Source: Rhyzopertha dominica (lineage: Eukaryota; Arthropoda; Insecta; Coleoptera; Bostrichidae). Taken from it: a DNA stretch of 64,000 bases. Under the pieces are notes generated by a model, which made no database searches, had not been told where the DNA came from, and saw nothing but the letters and a program-made list of their open reading frames with translations. Both the position numbers and the translations under genes were made by a program. How positions within the stretch are numbered: position 1 is the stretch's first letter; each line of letters begins with the position of its first letter. Where the stretch lies: contig QCXZ01000001.1 of the NCBI GenBank assembly GCA_025024175.1, positions 35,954,942 through 36,018,941 of the forward strand, written 5' to 3'. This document shows positions 46,991-58,372 of the stretch, one piece after another.

Positions 46991-49654
46991 CGCTTCACAC
47001 CACCCTACATATTGAAAAGGACTTACTTTTAATTTCCTTTTCCTTAAACACACTTGTTGAATGTATTATTGTGTGTGTATAATTCATTGCAAAGGTAATA
47101 AAAGATTTAAAACTGGAAGTTTAATTCTGAATCTGTTATGAACGGACTCCTCCCTTGAGTGGACATATTTTGGGGGTCCCATAGGTGTCCGCCCCGTATA
47201 GCGCGCGGTCGTCAATTTCGACGCTAACTAATTTAAGCCCGGACTAATTACACTGGCCAACACGTTTTTTGTAATACAGTGCATCCCATTGTTTTATAAT
47301 GCTATTACCTTTCTAATAATAGAAAAAATATTAATAAAGCCCTGATACATCTACTTTTTAGTGCGTAAAAAGCTGGCCCAAAGATGAAGGTGTTACCGGA
47401 ATTCCGTAATTTTCGACGTCAATGATTATGATCCTGAAATCAGATTTTCAAAATTTAAAATGGCAGATCCAATATAGCGAACGAATTTTGGTAAAAGTCA
47501 TACAATATTTTTGAGACTCGGTATATGAGAGCGCTTTTTAGGTTGCTAGTTACGCTCAGCGATGGGTAGGGTAAACGATTCCATCAGGATATAAGAACAA
47601 TGGAAATACATTACAAAGGACAATGGGGGCCAGCCATGATGGGTTATTACTGTAGGTTTTTAAAAGGATAAGATGTGACCCCATTAGGAGAAACATGAAA
47701 AAAAGCTCTTTCGGTAAAAAACATTTTAGCGCATTTTCCTTGTACCGTCGAGATGTATTTAATTTCATTTTGAGTACGGAACATACATTTCTTATAGAAA
47801 GCAAATAAAAGTACATGCTGATCATCATTAGACCAAGATCCATCCAACCAGCCCGATCCGTTGAGACGTTTTCAAAGTATTTGATACAATATGAATGGGG
47901 GCCGAGGAAGCCTTACCAGAGGTCTAGAAGACGTAGACGCCTAAAGTATGTTTAACTAAAAAGAAGTTCCCTGCACCACAAGGCCAAGGTTATAATTAAA
48001 AGAGATAAAGATAAATATTCGAATAGGGTGTACTTATATAAAGATAGGTAAACAACTATGTTTTGTGGTAACATGAATCATAATCTTCATAGATCAACTA
48101 AATGTTTCTTATGCCTTCCACAATTTCCATAAACAATATAGCTAACTATATTAACTCGTTTAATAATTATTACCTGGTACTAATGTACCTACTAATTATG
48201 AATGTTAGAATATCAATACAGCAGAGTTTTTGTAGATGTTTCACATTTATAGGAACTCTAATCTCACCTATTTACTGTACCTAGTTACCTAGTGTTATCA
48301 GACCAGAACAAGTTCGCCGTCTTTTAAATGATTTCACTTATTGTGTTCGATTTTATCTAAATTCGCTCAATTGTATGATTACTCCTACAGCCAATAGGTA
48401 GTACATTCATGAACATTTTAGAGACACATCTAATTTACGTAACTTTTTACAAGTACAATTTAGATAACAAAAATAATCTGTTGATGTTTAAGTATGGTTA
48501 AGAAAAGTGCAAGCAAACGCCTCGTTGTAAATTGCGTAAAAGTGTTTTTTAAACTGCAGCAGACAAGTAAGCATTCAACGAGCATTATCGTGAGTGTTAA
48601 TGCTTATATGCATAAATGCCGCGGGCATAGGAACAAAAAACAGGTCTAAGGATAAAAATCAAGGCCCTTGACAAATAAGTTTGTTTAAATGACGTACCCG
48701 CTAAATTTTACGCAAACAAATATGCAATGTGTTGTGCAATGAGGAACGAAACCTATGCAACCCTTTTCTTGGTTACCTCATCGCTAGCTGCAACTAAGAA
48801 TTACAAATGCTAAAACATAAACGTTCTGTAAAGAACGTGAAAAGCCTTTAGTGGATAACGTAATTTAATTATTATGTTTTTATTATTTTTAGCGCACAAA
48901 CTTTGCATTTTATATTTTAATTGTTCGACAGGATGCTCTATTTGTTAATGGATTTTTCGTTTCATAAATATTTCCATATACACAGCCTCGATGGCTGCAA
49001 ACAGTAAAAAACGGCAAAAATCGTTACAAACAGAATATCTTCTTGTGAAAGTTGATGAACCTGTTGCCCCGGGGCGGATTCATACATTTTTTAGAGGACG
49101 GCTAGTGAGTTAAAAATTGTATCTTATTTTTATTAGAGTTATTATTTAATAGTAAATTCAATTTACTGCAAATAAAACTACATACCTTATCCCTCCCTTC
49201 AATTTCAAGTGCTTGGCGATTTTCAAAACTAGAACGATATGCAGTGCTTTCAAAAAATAATGTATAATGATGTCATTGAGTTTTTTAATAAAAAAGCTAA
49301 TTTTTATTGCGGATGTGGAAAGATTAACCGTTTTGCGTACAGTATAGCAAATTTTGAGGTAGGTTACATATGAAATCTTTTCAGAAAGTCTGTAGTGAAG
49401 TTAAGACTGCGGTTTAGCATTTGCACAATCCACAGCAGTTGACCTAGGCAGTAAGTCGTCGTTCCTGACATGGTGACATCATAAATTTCATTAAATTAAG
49501 CGTCCAGTTTGAGCGTGTTGTCAGTTGAGATGATGTGCTTTCATCAAATTAGTGAACTGGAATCACCATCCAGCTGTTCTTGGATAATTTTTCAGACTCA
49601 AGAAAANTTGTTGTATAGTTATCTTAAAAAAAAAACAACACAATGCACCCTACA
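46991..49654. other. Non-coding stretch, no firm feature
   Basis: Open frames at 47556-47847 on the minus strand (two overlapping frames, one reading MDGSWSNDDQHVLLFAFYKK) look slightly protein-like but I could not place them in a family. The rest is AT-rich with no RNA gene. An ambiguous base lies at 49607. Confidence 0.4.
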
Positions 49655-50433
49655 CTCGAATCAAATGTTCAAAATTAGCACCATTTGCAATTTGGCAACA
49701 TGCAAGCCGGAAAATAAATGCTTTCTGTACATTGACAATCACTTCCGGTGTTATTCGCCGTACTTCCACGCGGATTATGCTTCATTAAGTCGATCAGATG
49801 GAAGGTTCGGGTTAGGAAATAATACTGCCAGAGTAGGAATCAGATGTAACTGGCGGAATTGAAGGAAATGAAGATAGTGGTTGCAATTCAACGTTGCTAG
49901 AAAAATAGGGGTTCAAAATTCGTCTCTCAACAATAGCACAGTACACATTAACTTTTTGAGGATTCCGCTTATGTTTTTATATTATCCAGCGTAAATTATC
50001 TGCAATATCGACAATTTAGCCTATTTACTGCACTATTCAAACTGAACGCTGTTTAATCGGAAAACAGATTTTTTTCATCAAATCCGCATTATTCACAAAA
50101 CTCTAATTCGTGTACCAGGTTAACTTTGTATGGATGATAATTTCCTGCCATGTTGTTTTATGGACTGCAGCTACTAAAATTTGTGTCGCTAAGGCTCTAC
50201 TTCTGATAGCGGACCGTGCAGATTTTCTTCCACTGACAACAACATATTTAGTGTTTCTGTTTGGGTTTACGAGGGCGACCTAATTTAGGTAAATCTCGAA
50301 CTTGCGTAAACTTCCTAAATTTTGTGCCAATCACACTGACTACAGTTTGCGAAATTGGAGGACGATCTGCATGAGTCTGATTACACAGTTGAGCTGTCTC
50401 TTGATGCGTGTATGCACTCTGTATTGGCAGCAC
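49655..50433 (-). pseudogene. 'HPYK'-type mariner-like transposase, decayed
   Basis: Minus-strand reading from 50433: NQTHADRPPISQTVVSVIGT, KFRKFTQVRDLPKLGRPRK, a second HTH with an SGRP-like motif of the type (N.)THP.RPPISQSTVS.(I)..KF..TG.V.D.P.SGRP. Then YHPYKVNLVHELEFCE (about 50150-50100), NSAVNRLNCRYC near 50030, and a degraded NP(Q)KVNVYCAIV (about 49960). The C-terminal tail NGANFEHLIRV followed by a stop is at about 49690-49660 (compare GGHFEHL). Frames change several times and the SPDLTPLDFFLWG region is not recognisable, so the core is internally deleted. Confidence 0.7.
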
Positions 50434-50797
50434 ATTAGTTCTACAGACTACAACACACTCAAAATGGACGACACTTGATTTAATTAAGTTTATGAGGTCA
50501 GAAACATCAGGGACTTACCGCCTGAATAGTGCAAATGCTAAACCACAGTCTTAATTATTAACAGATTTTCTCAAAATATTTATTATGTAATGTAACTCAA
50601 CATTTGCTGAACTGTATGCAGAAAAAGATCTTTCAAATTCCGCAACAAAAATTCTTTAAAAAAATGTCATTACAAAATTGACTATAAAATTTCAAAATTA
50701 CCTCGAAAAATAAAATTTAATAGAATCCCTTTATGTTATCATGTATCAATTTTATTGAATTTATACGTTACTTTCTGAAAGCACTGTATACATAATT
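50434..50797. other. Short non-coding stretch
   Basis: No feature recognised; it lies between a transposase relic and repeat R1 copy 2. Confidence 0.5.
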
Positions 50798-51604
50798 ACT
50801 TCCACATCCAACGGATGGGAAGTACTGTATTGGGAAAAAAAATTCAAAAATTTTTATTTGCCCAATCGCTTTGAAATAGTCGAAAACGTACAAAAAATAA
50901 ATTTGAGCAAAAAGATTCTGATCTGTATTTCTGTCGGTCTTTTTGTGGACGCGACAACTTTCGAAAGACAGCATATGAACTTCAAATTTGGCATACATAT
51001 AAATCTCAACTACCCAAAGCGACCTATTGTTTTTAGGGTAAGTAGGGGATCGGGAAGAGGGCAAAATTGGGGGGTTACTACCCTTTTTGCAAATTTTTAT
51101 TTTTCTTTCGTTTTAGTATGTGATTAGTAGTATAATTGCGAATATTATTCGTCCCTATAAATTTTCAGTTTTGAAGATATTAGCAAAAAATGGTTTATTC
51201 CTAAATACCTCCGAAAATACTTAATATATTCAAAAAATGAAAATATCACAGATAGAAAATGAAATTTCTCACAAAAAGTGTTTTAAAAAATTTCCATTAT
51301 TTTCGAATATTTCCAAAAAACCTATTTTGGTCCGTGTCCATACGATTTTTTTAAATTTTAGCATTATATAGAAAATTATATTTCTGACAGGAAAGCGCTC
51401 TTGCAATTTTTTTTGTCAAGTTAATAATTTTCGAGTTATTTGGAAAAAACGATTTTAAAAATTTATGTATTTTTGCTAATATCAGGAGAACCTTTTGTCG
51501 AAGAAAAAAATGTGTAGAGAGAAAAATGCTCAAAATCTGATTACTGATCGTATAGTATAAGAATTAAAAGCGTAAATGTAATTTTGACAATTGGACGTGG
51601 AAGT
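50798..51604 (+). repeat. Dispersed repeat family R1, copy 2
   Basis: Nearly full-length partner of the copy at 22080..22873. It starts ACTTCCACATCCAACGGATG and ends ACAATTGGACGTGGAAGT. Both copies are also followed by ATTGATTCAATTT and preceded by ATAATT, so the true element may extend a few bases further on each side. Overlapping open frames on both strands (50768-51064, 50858-51127) mirror those in copy 1. Confidence 0.78.
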
Positions 51605-53039
51605 ATTGATTCAATTTGCAGTGGTATTTTAACTAGATCACTGCATTTATGAAACATAATTATTATATATATTTAATTATATGTTGACGTAGGCACCTCT
51701 TACACCACCTTCCTGCATAATTTTACTAATATTTGGGCTCTATCGCTGCAAATAAAAAGCTACTCTTACAAGGAGACAGCATGGGCCACCATGTATACAG
51801 TAACATTGATAATAATCTATAACCAAATTCTAGAATCATAGAATTTTTTTAACAAATAATAATGGATCAAAGAAGTACATTTGGTCATAACAAGATCAGC
51901 ATACGTTATATAATGCAAACAAATTTGATGTTTACATAACATAATCTAGTGATATGCATGTTGACTGCATACAAACACAACTGCTAGTCAAAATGTGACG
52001 ATGGATATTTTCCACGCTCTATCGAAACAATTTCTCGCTGTTATTTTTCAGCTTCTAGGCCTTCTTTTAAATATTGCATTGTACGAATTTTCTGTGACAA
52101 CGAACTCTGCACATTGCATTTTCTTTCTGCAATAGCCTAAAAGTCCAAGAAAAGTTTAAGTTTGCTTCATTATTTTTGGAATCGGACAGTTAACTGATTT
52201 TACTTCGTCCAATTAGGTTGCTTCCATCTGGCGTTATATGGCTAAGATACAAAACTTCTCGTATAAGAAAATCGGAGTCTGGAAAACTGCACTTGTAAAA
52301 AATAATTATGAAGTCAAGATAAGGGTGACATTTCTCATCCTGGATTCCTTACATCCTTCTTTGTGAAAGGACATGCGGAAGAATGTCTAAATTCTGTTAG
52401 GAATGCAGTTTTTGGATATCATTTTTGTTAATTTCTACTTGATGAAAACCGCTAAGTCATCAATTATCAAAAAGCAGTACTAATAGAATTGTGAAATTAC
52501 AATACAATTATAGAGAAATTAAAGTTATAATCGAGTAGGCTACACCAACCCGAATTCTTCCTTTTTAAACACAACTGTCATTATTCCGAAAATGGATATG
52601 TTACACAAAGTTGTTTTAGCATTTTAAAAGAGACTTGAAAACAAAAAATGTGCATCCTAATATATTTGTAAAATTTAATTTATGCTCCCATCCACGTGCT
52701 TATAAAATTCAGGACTGAAGAGAACAATATATATATAATTTATATATATAATTTTCTACGAAGTTGTAAGTATCCAGTACTGATATAACCTTAAAAGTGA
52801 GTTACCACAATGTTTTTTCTAATCGTTCCTTGCATGATTGTTTATGCATTATTGGTGCCAATTGCCGATCTAGGCTTTATACAGCCTATGCCTAAATCCA
52901 GGCCTGTTCGCGATTAAATTGGCTATAAACGCATCAAATAATTAATATTTAGTTCAGTCTTCGTATAATGCAATTTATCAGTACAGCACAAGGTACATTT
53001 GTTCACACATTAATATTAAAAAATACGCATTTAGCAAAA
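51605..53039. other. Non-coding stretch, AT-rich
   Basis: No gene recognised. A palindromic run of AT dinucleotides lies at 52726..52755. Confidence 0.5.
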
Positions 53040-53760
53040 TTTCTTAAGCGATGTAGAAGTTACACGGCAAATTTGCTAGTTTTAATGCAGCAAGTCTGTG
53101 CGCTTCTCTGCGGTAACAAAAACAAACGTCTTCATAAATAACTTCGCGTTTCAAGACGCGGAAAGCGAAAGTGAAAATTATAAATAAAGTCCAATGCCAA
53201 ATAATCGCGAGCTGCATCGACGCAACACATACACACACATGACGATAATAATTATACACATCAACAGAACGTACCTCGCATTTCCATATCTCGCACGTTG
53301 TTGTTGTCGTTATTGAGGGCATCCAAGTCGCAAAAAAACACTTGTTCGTCTAATTTCAGATGAAACACATTATTCGCAACAATAGAACATCGATAGCACA
53401 AACACAATACTAGCGACAACACACACTGCACCAGCGGACCGACCTTACCAGCTGGCTATTTCTGTTAACCAGGAAAAAATGTTTGGCAAACTTGCGAGTT
53501 GCCAAATTGGAGGGGGCCAACGCGGGGCAGGAGGATATTTCGCATAGGTCCTATTACGTAAGCACCATCGGTGCACGGCCACCGAGATCATACCAAGCGC
53601 AAGGTTATTTTGCCGCATGTTGAACGTTAGAACGCGTCGATCGAGGTGTTGTCCTGCTGCGGGCCGGTTACAGGCGTACGCGACAGGGAGGTGGAGGCGC
53701 ATACATTTACTTGCTCTGCTTCTCATTCAGCTGCCTGCCCTATTTCTTTTCATACCAACG
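53040..53760 (-). promoter_or_regulatory. GC/CpG-rich island with candidate first exon on the minus strand
   Basis: This block contrasts with its AT-rich surroundings and is rich in CG dinucleotides. On the minus strand, sequence from about 53420 leftward runs GTTGTCGCTAGTATTG and reaches AAATGCGAG|GTACGTTC with donor GT at 53274-53273, so an exon ending at 53275 is plausible. An ATG at 53322 would begin MPSITTTTTCEIWKCE up to this donor, but no domain supports coding. The open frame at 53445-53726 is most likely an effect of GC content. Same orientation as the BTB gene, about 46 kb upstream of its start codon; a distal promoter for it is conceivable, but another gene's promoter is equally possible. 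Confidence 0.4.
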
Positions 53761-54077
53761 CTGACCAGTTTGTGGGGTTTGTTGACAGCTGCTTGAATTA
53801 CGATGTTCAGGCTTCCGGGTAATATCCTCCTGCGGATCTTGGCGACGCTGAAATGCTTGCTAAATTTCAATCAACGCATTTCTAAATGAATGTATAAATC
53901 GATCTTTTGCAACCGCATTAATCATTTTGACTTTCATTCAAGTGCTTTCCCAATACCAACATACTTGTAGCGGCTGCGGTATTTTGTACTGTGTCCTGTC
54001 CTTTCCAGAAGCCACTTTGAATCTTATCTAATCTTTCGTCAGATAATTTTCTTCATTTTGACTCAAAAATATTTAAA
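53761..54077. other. Non-coding stretch left of the Penelope-like element
   Basis: No feature recognised. Confidence 0.4.
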
Positions 54078-54444
54078 AATTACAATAACTGAAACTCCAA
54101 ATTCCTTTATTAAATCGGTTACCGGTTTCGAGGTTTAATGTAATTAACGATGTTGGTTCAAAACTTATTTGGGAATTTAAAGGTTATTTCATCAGGGCAT
54201 TTGTACGATCTAATTATTTCCAAAATTGATAATGAGTTTAATAAGTGGGCTGTTGAATATGTAAAATAGCAACATTACTATTAATTTAAAAACTGTGCCC
54301 TGTATCTAAAAGATGGTTTGCGAACAATGAATAATTTTGTTGCATTCGCCAAGATCTTAAATGCTCTTTTACTCTTTTATACTGAAATTTCTAAATATTC
54401 TACCAACGTATACACAGTTACAGTCTTTGCATCTCAATTTATAT
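54078..54444 (-). repeat. Left inverted arm of the Penelope-like element
   Basis: Complementary to the right arm from the AACTGAAACTCCAAATTCC end to ATCTCAATTTATAT. Read on the minus strand it contains KLRCKDCNCVYVGR(T), which keeps the Cys pair and the Y-V-G of a GIY-YIG nuclease better than the right arm does. It lacks about 125 bases of the 3' untranslated part found in the right arm (between the CGTTAAT and ACATTAAACCTCGAAACC blocks). Confidence 0.85.
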
Positions 54445-55133
54445 ATGGATTTATTTGTATGGAACAAAATTTTTTCAATTACAATAATACAACTTACGTG
54501 CAAAAATCTTTACCAACAGGCAGCCCTTTATCGTCCATTTTGGGTGATATATATGGACAATTTTAAATTAAATTACATAATGAATAATTAAAATATTTAT
54601 AGAAATAACNTTTTATTTTACAAAAGATATGTTGACGACATGCTAGGTATTTGGACAGGTAGTTTAGAAGAATTAAGAAAATTTTGTTACCCACCTGAAC
54701 ACTAAAAANATCAAATAATCAATNTGATTGAGAATTTGAAAATGAANTCAAATTAAACTTTTTAGATATTTCATTGGAAAAAGTTAATTGTAAAATTGAA
54801 TTTAATATATTTAGAAAACAACTACCACTGGAATATCTATGCACAGTATGTCTTTGCATCCATGACTATAAAATAGTCATTATACATAGTAATTTAAATA
54901 GATTACTAAAAGTACCTTTAAATAAAGCTAACTTTAATAATGAATGAAGTGTAATAAAAAAGATAGCAGAATTAATGGTATACAAGCTATTCTATTTCTT
55001 ACATAAGCAACATTAGCAACAAAATTTAAAAAAATTCAAATAAACAAAATTTATTAATTACATACTTTTAAATCCATTTTAATTTTATATTTTTTTAATA
55101 ATAAAGATGCAGTTCCTGTCCTTGATACATGTG
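54445..55133 (+). pseudogene. Penelope-like reverse transcriptase, C-terminal half
   Basis: Reads YGFICMEQNFFNYNNTTYVQ with KSLPTGSPLSSILGDIYGQF (54445-54565; compare (G)LPMGSPLSP.LADIYM), then after a stop RYVDDMLGIWTGSLEELRKF (54628-54690), whose YVDD is the catalytic box, and LNFLDISLEKVNCKIEFNIF (about 54755-54815). Upstream RT blocks with the first catalytic Asp are missing, and stops follow GQF and later blocks, so the copy is inactive. A fragment of such missing upstream blocks from another copy lies at 920..1131. Confidence 0.82.
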
Positions 55134-55652
55134 GGGTATATAAATTGAGATGCAGACTGTATATGTGTATAAGTTGGTAGAACATTTAGAAATATCAGTA
55201 TAAAGAATAAAAGGGCATTTAAGATCTTGACGAATGCAACAAAATTATTCATTGTTCGCAAACCATCTTTTAGATACAGGGCACAGTTTTAAAATTAATA
55301 GTAATGTTGCTATTTTACATATTCAACAAAAGGGCCACTTATTAAACTCGTTAGAAATTTTGGAAATAATTAGATCATACAAATGCCCTGATGAAATAAC
55401 CTTAAATTCCCAAATAAATTTCAAACCAAAATCGTTAATAAACAGTATTTTTTTTAAGTTTATTGTCACTGTAAAAATGACAAAATAACAATTATTGTAA
55501 GTTCCATTAATTTGTATTTTTTCGTATGTGTATGTATATATGCTTTCATTTGTAGCCTGGTCCGATGATGAGGTTACATTAAACCTCGAAACCGGTAACC
55601 GATTTAATAAAGGAATTTGGAGTTAAAGACATACCATTTCAGTTATTGTAAT
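55134..55652 (+). repeat. Right arm: GIY-YIG-like 3' region and tail of the Penelope-like element
   Basis: The plus frame begins GVYKLRC (the GIY-like part, about 55133) and, after frame changes, continues SLFANHLLDTGHSFKINSNV and LLNSLEILEIIRSYKC, matching the conserved C terminus (HLL..GHSF......ILH...KG..LN.LE.LEI). The open frame stops at 55488. The tail includes CCTGGTCCGATGATGAGGTT and the CGAAACCGGTAACCG block. Confidence 0.8.
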
Positions 55653-57400
55653 TTTTATACTTCCACTCCAAGAATGGGTACCTATTTACTATTCAAAAAT
55701 ATTTAATAAAGAATGGCAAAATAATATGCTTCTTAATTTGCTGGTATAGTACAAATATTTTGCCGTGTCCCTATCATATTCGTTCTCATTTATTTAGCCC
55801 ACAAAAAAAAGATTACGATAGATATAGTTAAAGCAGTAGTAAAACAGATGGGATGGATCTCCGCCCAGAAACCAATGATTATTTGTTAATTTATAAAAAA
55901 GTATGTCAGAACTTATCCACAATGGGATGCGTTGGATAAATCAGTATAGGTAATCTACATGAACATGAATAATTGATCTTAAATTACTTAAAAGTAATAA
56001 CATTATTTAACTTCTGCTAAATTGTAAAGATATCTAATTCCAAGTAATTATGCGAAAGGNTAGCGTTTGCCGAATAACTTAAATATTTCTTGGAAAATGT
56101 AGATACCTAAACAAACATTCGAATAATCCTTTGAAAGAATAGGAAATGGCATATAAATGAATCACACAGNATACATACATAAAATAAGTAAGTATCTGTA
56201 AACCACTGTAACCGTATAGAGAATTTGTCTTGCTTTGACCCTTGACTGAAAGCAACGCGTTTATGTTTAGTAGTATGTGATTGTGATTTGGTGTTAAGAC
56301 TTGTTAAAATAACTGTGTTAAACAAGAAACGTCACATGGCAATACGAGATTCATATTTCCATATTATGCGAAACGTACCTACTGCTAAGGTATACTTCAC
56401 GATAGCGAAAAAACTGTCAGGAGACTTATACAAGAAATGGATGGCGAAAAGCCCACATCATCTTTTAAGAGGATAAGAAAAAGGCCGGTAAGCTGCACAA
56501 ACATTGCAAGCAGCGGTTTGTTTGTGAGATGTCTGATAGTGTCGTAAGAAATAAAACTTTTACCGATGTTTAAAAACCTAAAAGCAAACCACACATAATT
56601 TTTTTCTAGACGAAATTGTGCTTTTTTTTCAAAAAATGCAACCAATATTTGGAAAAATTGTATGAACCACTATGAACAGTTAACAGAAGAGGACTTCAAT
56701 GAATACGTTCTATTTGATTTTACAGCCAAAATCAGTTTATTACTAATGTTGGGGACAACATTGATTCATCTGACCCATCCGATAATAAATAAGTAGGTAT
56801 AACAACTGTTATACTTCTCAGTACCTTATTAATTTTTTAATAAATTTCCTTTTTCTAAAAAAAAACAACAACTACAATAATAATAGGTAAGTAAGTAGTA
56901 AAATAGTTCTATGTTGTATTTTAATATGGGATTTCAATAACTTTGTTTAAGAGTCTCTGGTTTATGGGAGCTGCAGCAGACTGATAATGCTGACATTCAA
57001 TATTAGAATTATCCTTTTGAAGATTAATTTTTTAGGTATGGTTATCGATGAAAACTGACGAGTGAAATTCACTTTTATATGTCGCATACTTACTGTAAAA
57101 GTATATGAACCTTTGCAGTAATGTTATGTGGTTTTATGTCAGCTGGCTCTCGAACTGTCCCATCAGTGATGGTCGCAGAATTTTATCGATCACAGTAGGT
57201 TTGATAACGAACAAAGTAAGCCTATTTAATTATGGTTAAACTAAACGTAGCGTGCTTCACAATGGGGTTGTAGACCATATTTTTTTATTGCAGAATATGA
57301 ATCTACATAAAAAATAATGGACCCCTGTTAACTTATCTTTTTTCCAAATCGCTTAGATAAACGTCAAAAAAATGGTAAAGTTTAAATATTTGAATGTGTG
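55653..57400. other. Non-coding stretch, no firm feature
   Basis: Overlapping open frames near 56288-56645 show no domain. Ambiguous bases lie at 56060 and 56170. Confidence 0.4.
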
Positions 57401-57618
57401 ACGTAGGTTGACCCTGCCGTTTGTGATTGGCAGCAGCTGTGTGTTGTTGCCAGGGCACAATAATTTTCAGCGTTCCAGTTGCCTATGCGTGTTTTTCGCT
57501 GTCAACTGCCGACGAACGGACGAAGAGCGTCATTCATAACCTCTCAGTAACAGTAACCCTCGTGTGTTTTTTGCTTTTGTTTATCGATCACAATTATATC
57601 GTTCAAAACGCGGACGAA

Positions 57619-57774
57619 ATGACTGCTGAAAAGAAATGTTTTGTGCCAACATGCGCAAATACTAGTATTGTTGGCTTAGAGAAGAAATTTTTAATTGTCC
57701 CCGAAGAAAAATTGAGACGAAAATTGTGGTGCTATTCAGTAGATGCAGCACTAACAGCAAGTCGCTTGTGTTAA
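57619..57774 (+). CDS. THAP zinc-finger N-terminal half (possible first exon or relic)
   Basis: The ATG at 57619 opens MTAEKKCFVPTCANTSIVGL, EKKFLIVPEEKLRRKLWCYS and VDAAL, stopping at 57774. It matches the first half of a THAP domain: C-x4-C zinc ligands, F..VP, and the conserved Trp before the helix. The second half (C-x2-H) is absent, so either it lies in a following exon or the domain is broken; a possible but weak donor is TATTCA|GTAGAT near 57733-57744. The upstream 200 bases are GC-richer with GATTGG (inverted CCAAT) at about 57425 and could be a promoter. The frame is also open upstream but without similarity. A hAT-like element begins 65 bases after the stop. Real gene fragment or pseudogene cannot be decided here. 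Confidence 0.45.
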   Translation: MTAEKKCFVPTCANTSIVGLEKKFLIVPEEKLRRKLWCYSVDAALTASRLC

Positions 57775-57838
57775 AGAAAATCCTAGCAAAATCAAGCCAA
57801 ACGCAAATGTAAACAAACAGATCATCTGTGTATCTGCA

Positions 57839-58372
57839 CAGTGTTGCCACTGGGGCTGATAGAAATTCCGCTAGATTGCCGCATCGAATCCGCTAAAATT
57901 TTTAAGACTGGGTAATCTGTTGATATACAAGAGGATTTATTATTTATTTTACATAAATAATTATTAGTTTCCTACAATTATGCTATAACGTTAAAAATAT
58001 CGTTGTCGAGCTCGTGCTCCTTCCAGAAATATGTTTCTTTGCTTTTTACTTGGTTTAAGGTAATAATATCTGTCTCATCTGACAGTCTGAGCTGCAACGT
58101 GAAACACACAAGCACTATTGAGACGTTGGTAAAATTTTGGATTGTTAAATATACCTAATATTTCCCAGGCAAGGAATACAGTAATCATCGAGTCACCTAG
58201 CATAAATAAATCGATTGTAGATACTTCATATTTAAGTTTCCCATATTTATACACCAAAGTGAAACATTAATATTAATTAAAACCTTTCTTATTCCGTTAA
58301 AATATCTGCTAACCGCTAAATCTTATATTTTTCGGTTGGGCGAAAATTTTATCCGCTAAGTTGGCAACACTG
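57839..58372. mobile_element. Second hAT-like non-autonomous element
   Basis: Left end CAGTGTTGCCACTGG, right end GTTGGCAACACTG, complementary over about 11 bases. Inside both ends the motif TCCGCTA(A/G)A occurs repeatedly, in the same positions as TCCCTAGA in the element at 36007..36876; the following ATAGAAATTCCGCTAGATT also parallels ATTAGAAAATTCCCCTAGAT there. The two are therefore diverged relatives. No clear 8-base target duplication remains. No coding capacity. Confidence 0.7.

Larger units (their letters stand above)
54078..55652 (+). mobile_element. Penelope-like element, 5'-truncated, with inverted ends
   Basis: A central reverse transcriptase remnant (54445..55133) and a GIY-YIG-like 3' region are read on the plus strand. 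The 3' region with its untranslated tail (55134..55652) is repeated at the left in inverted orientation (54078..54444). Penelope-like elements encode RT plus GIY-YIG nuclease, and partial inverted terminal copies are a known feature of their insertions. Both ends share TTTAATAAAGGAATTTGGAG and its complement next to the palindrome-like ACCGGT. Isolated ambiguous bases at 54610, 54709, 54724 and 54747 lie inside. Confidence 0.85.

Noticed and set aside
50768..51127. Two opposing open frames of about 90-98 codons
   Set aside because: They lie in repeat R1 and recur in its other copies; repeat by-products rather than genes.
53445..53726. A 93-codon minus-strand protein in the 53 kb island
   Set aside because: Composition reflects CG-rich DNA; no domain, and the more plausible signal is a promoter with the donor at 53275.
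56288..56645. Overlapping open frames with KKLSGDLYKKWMAKS and the opposite-strand frame
   Set aside because: No family recognised and frames close quickly; insufficient to call a gene.
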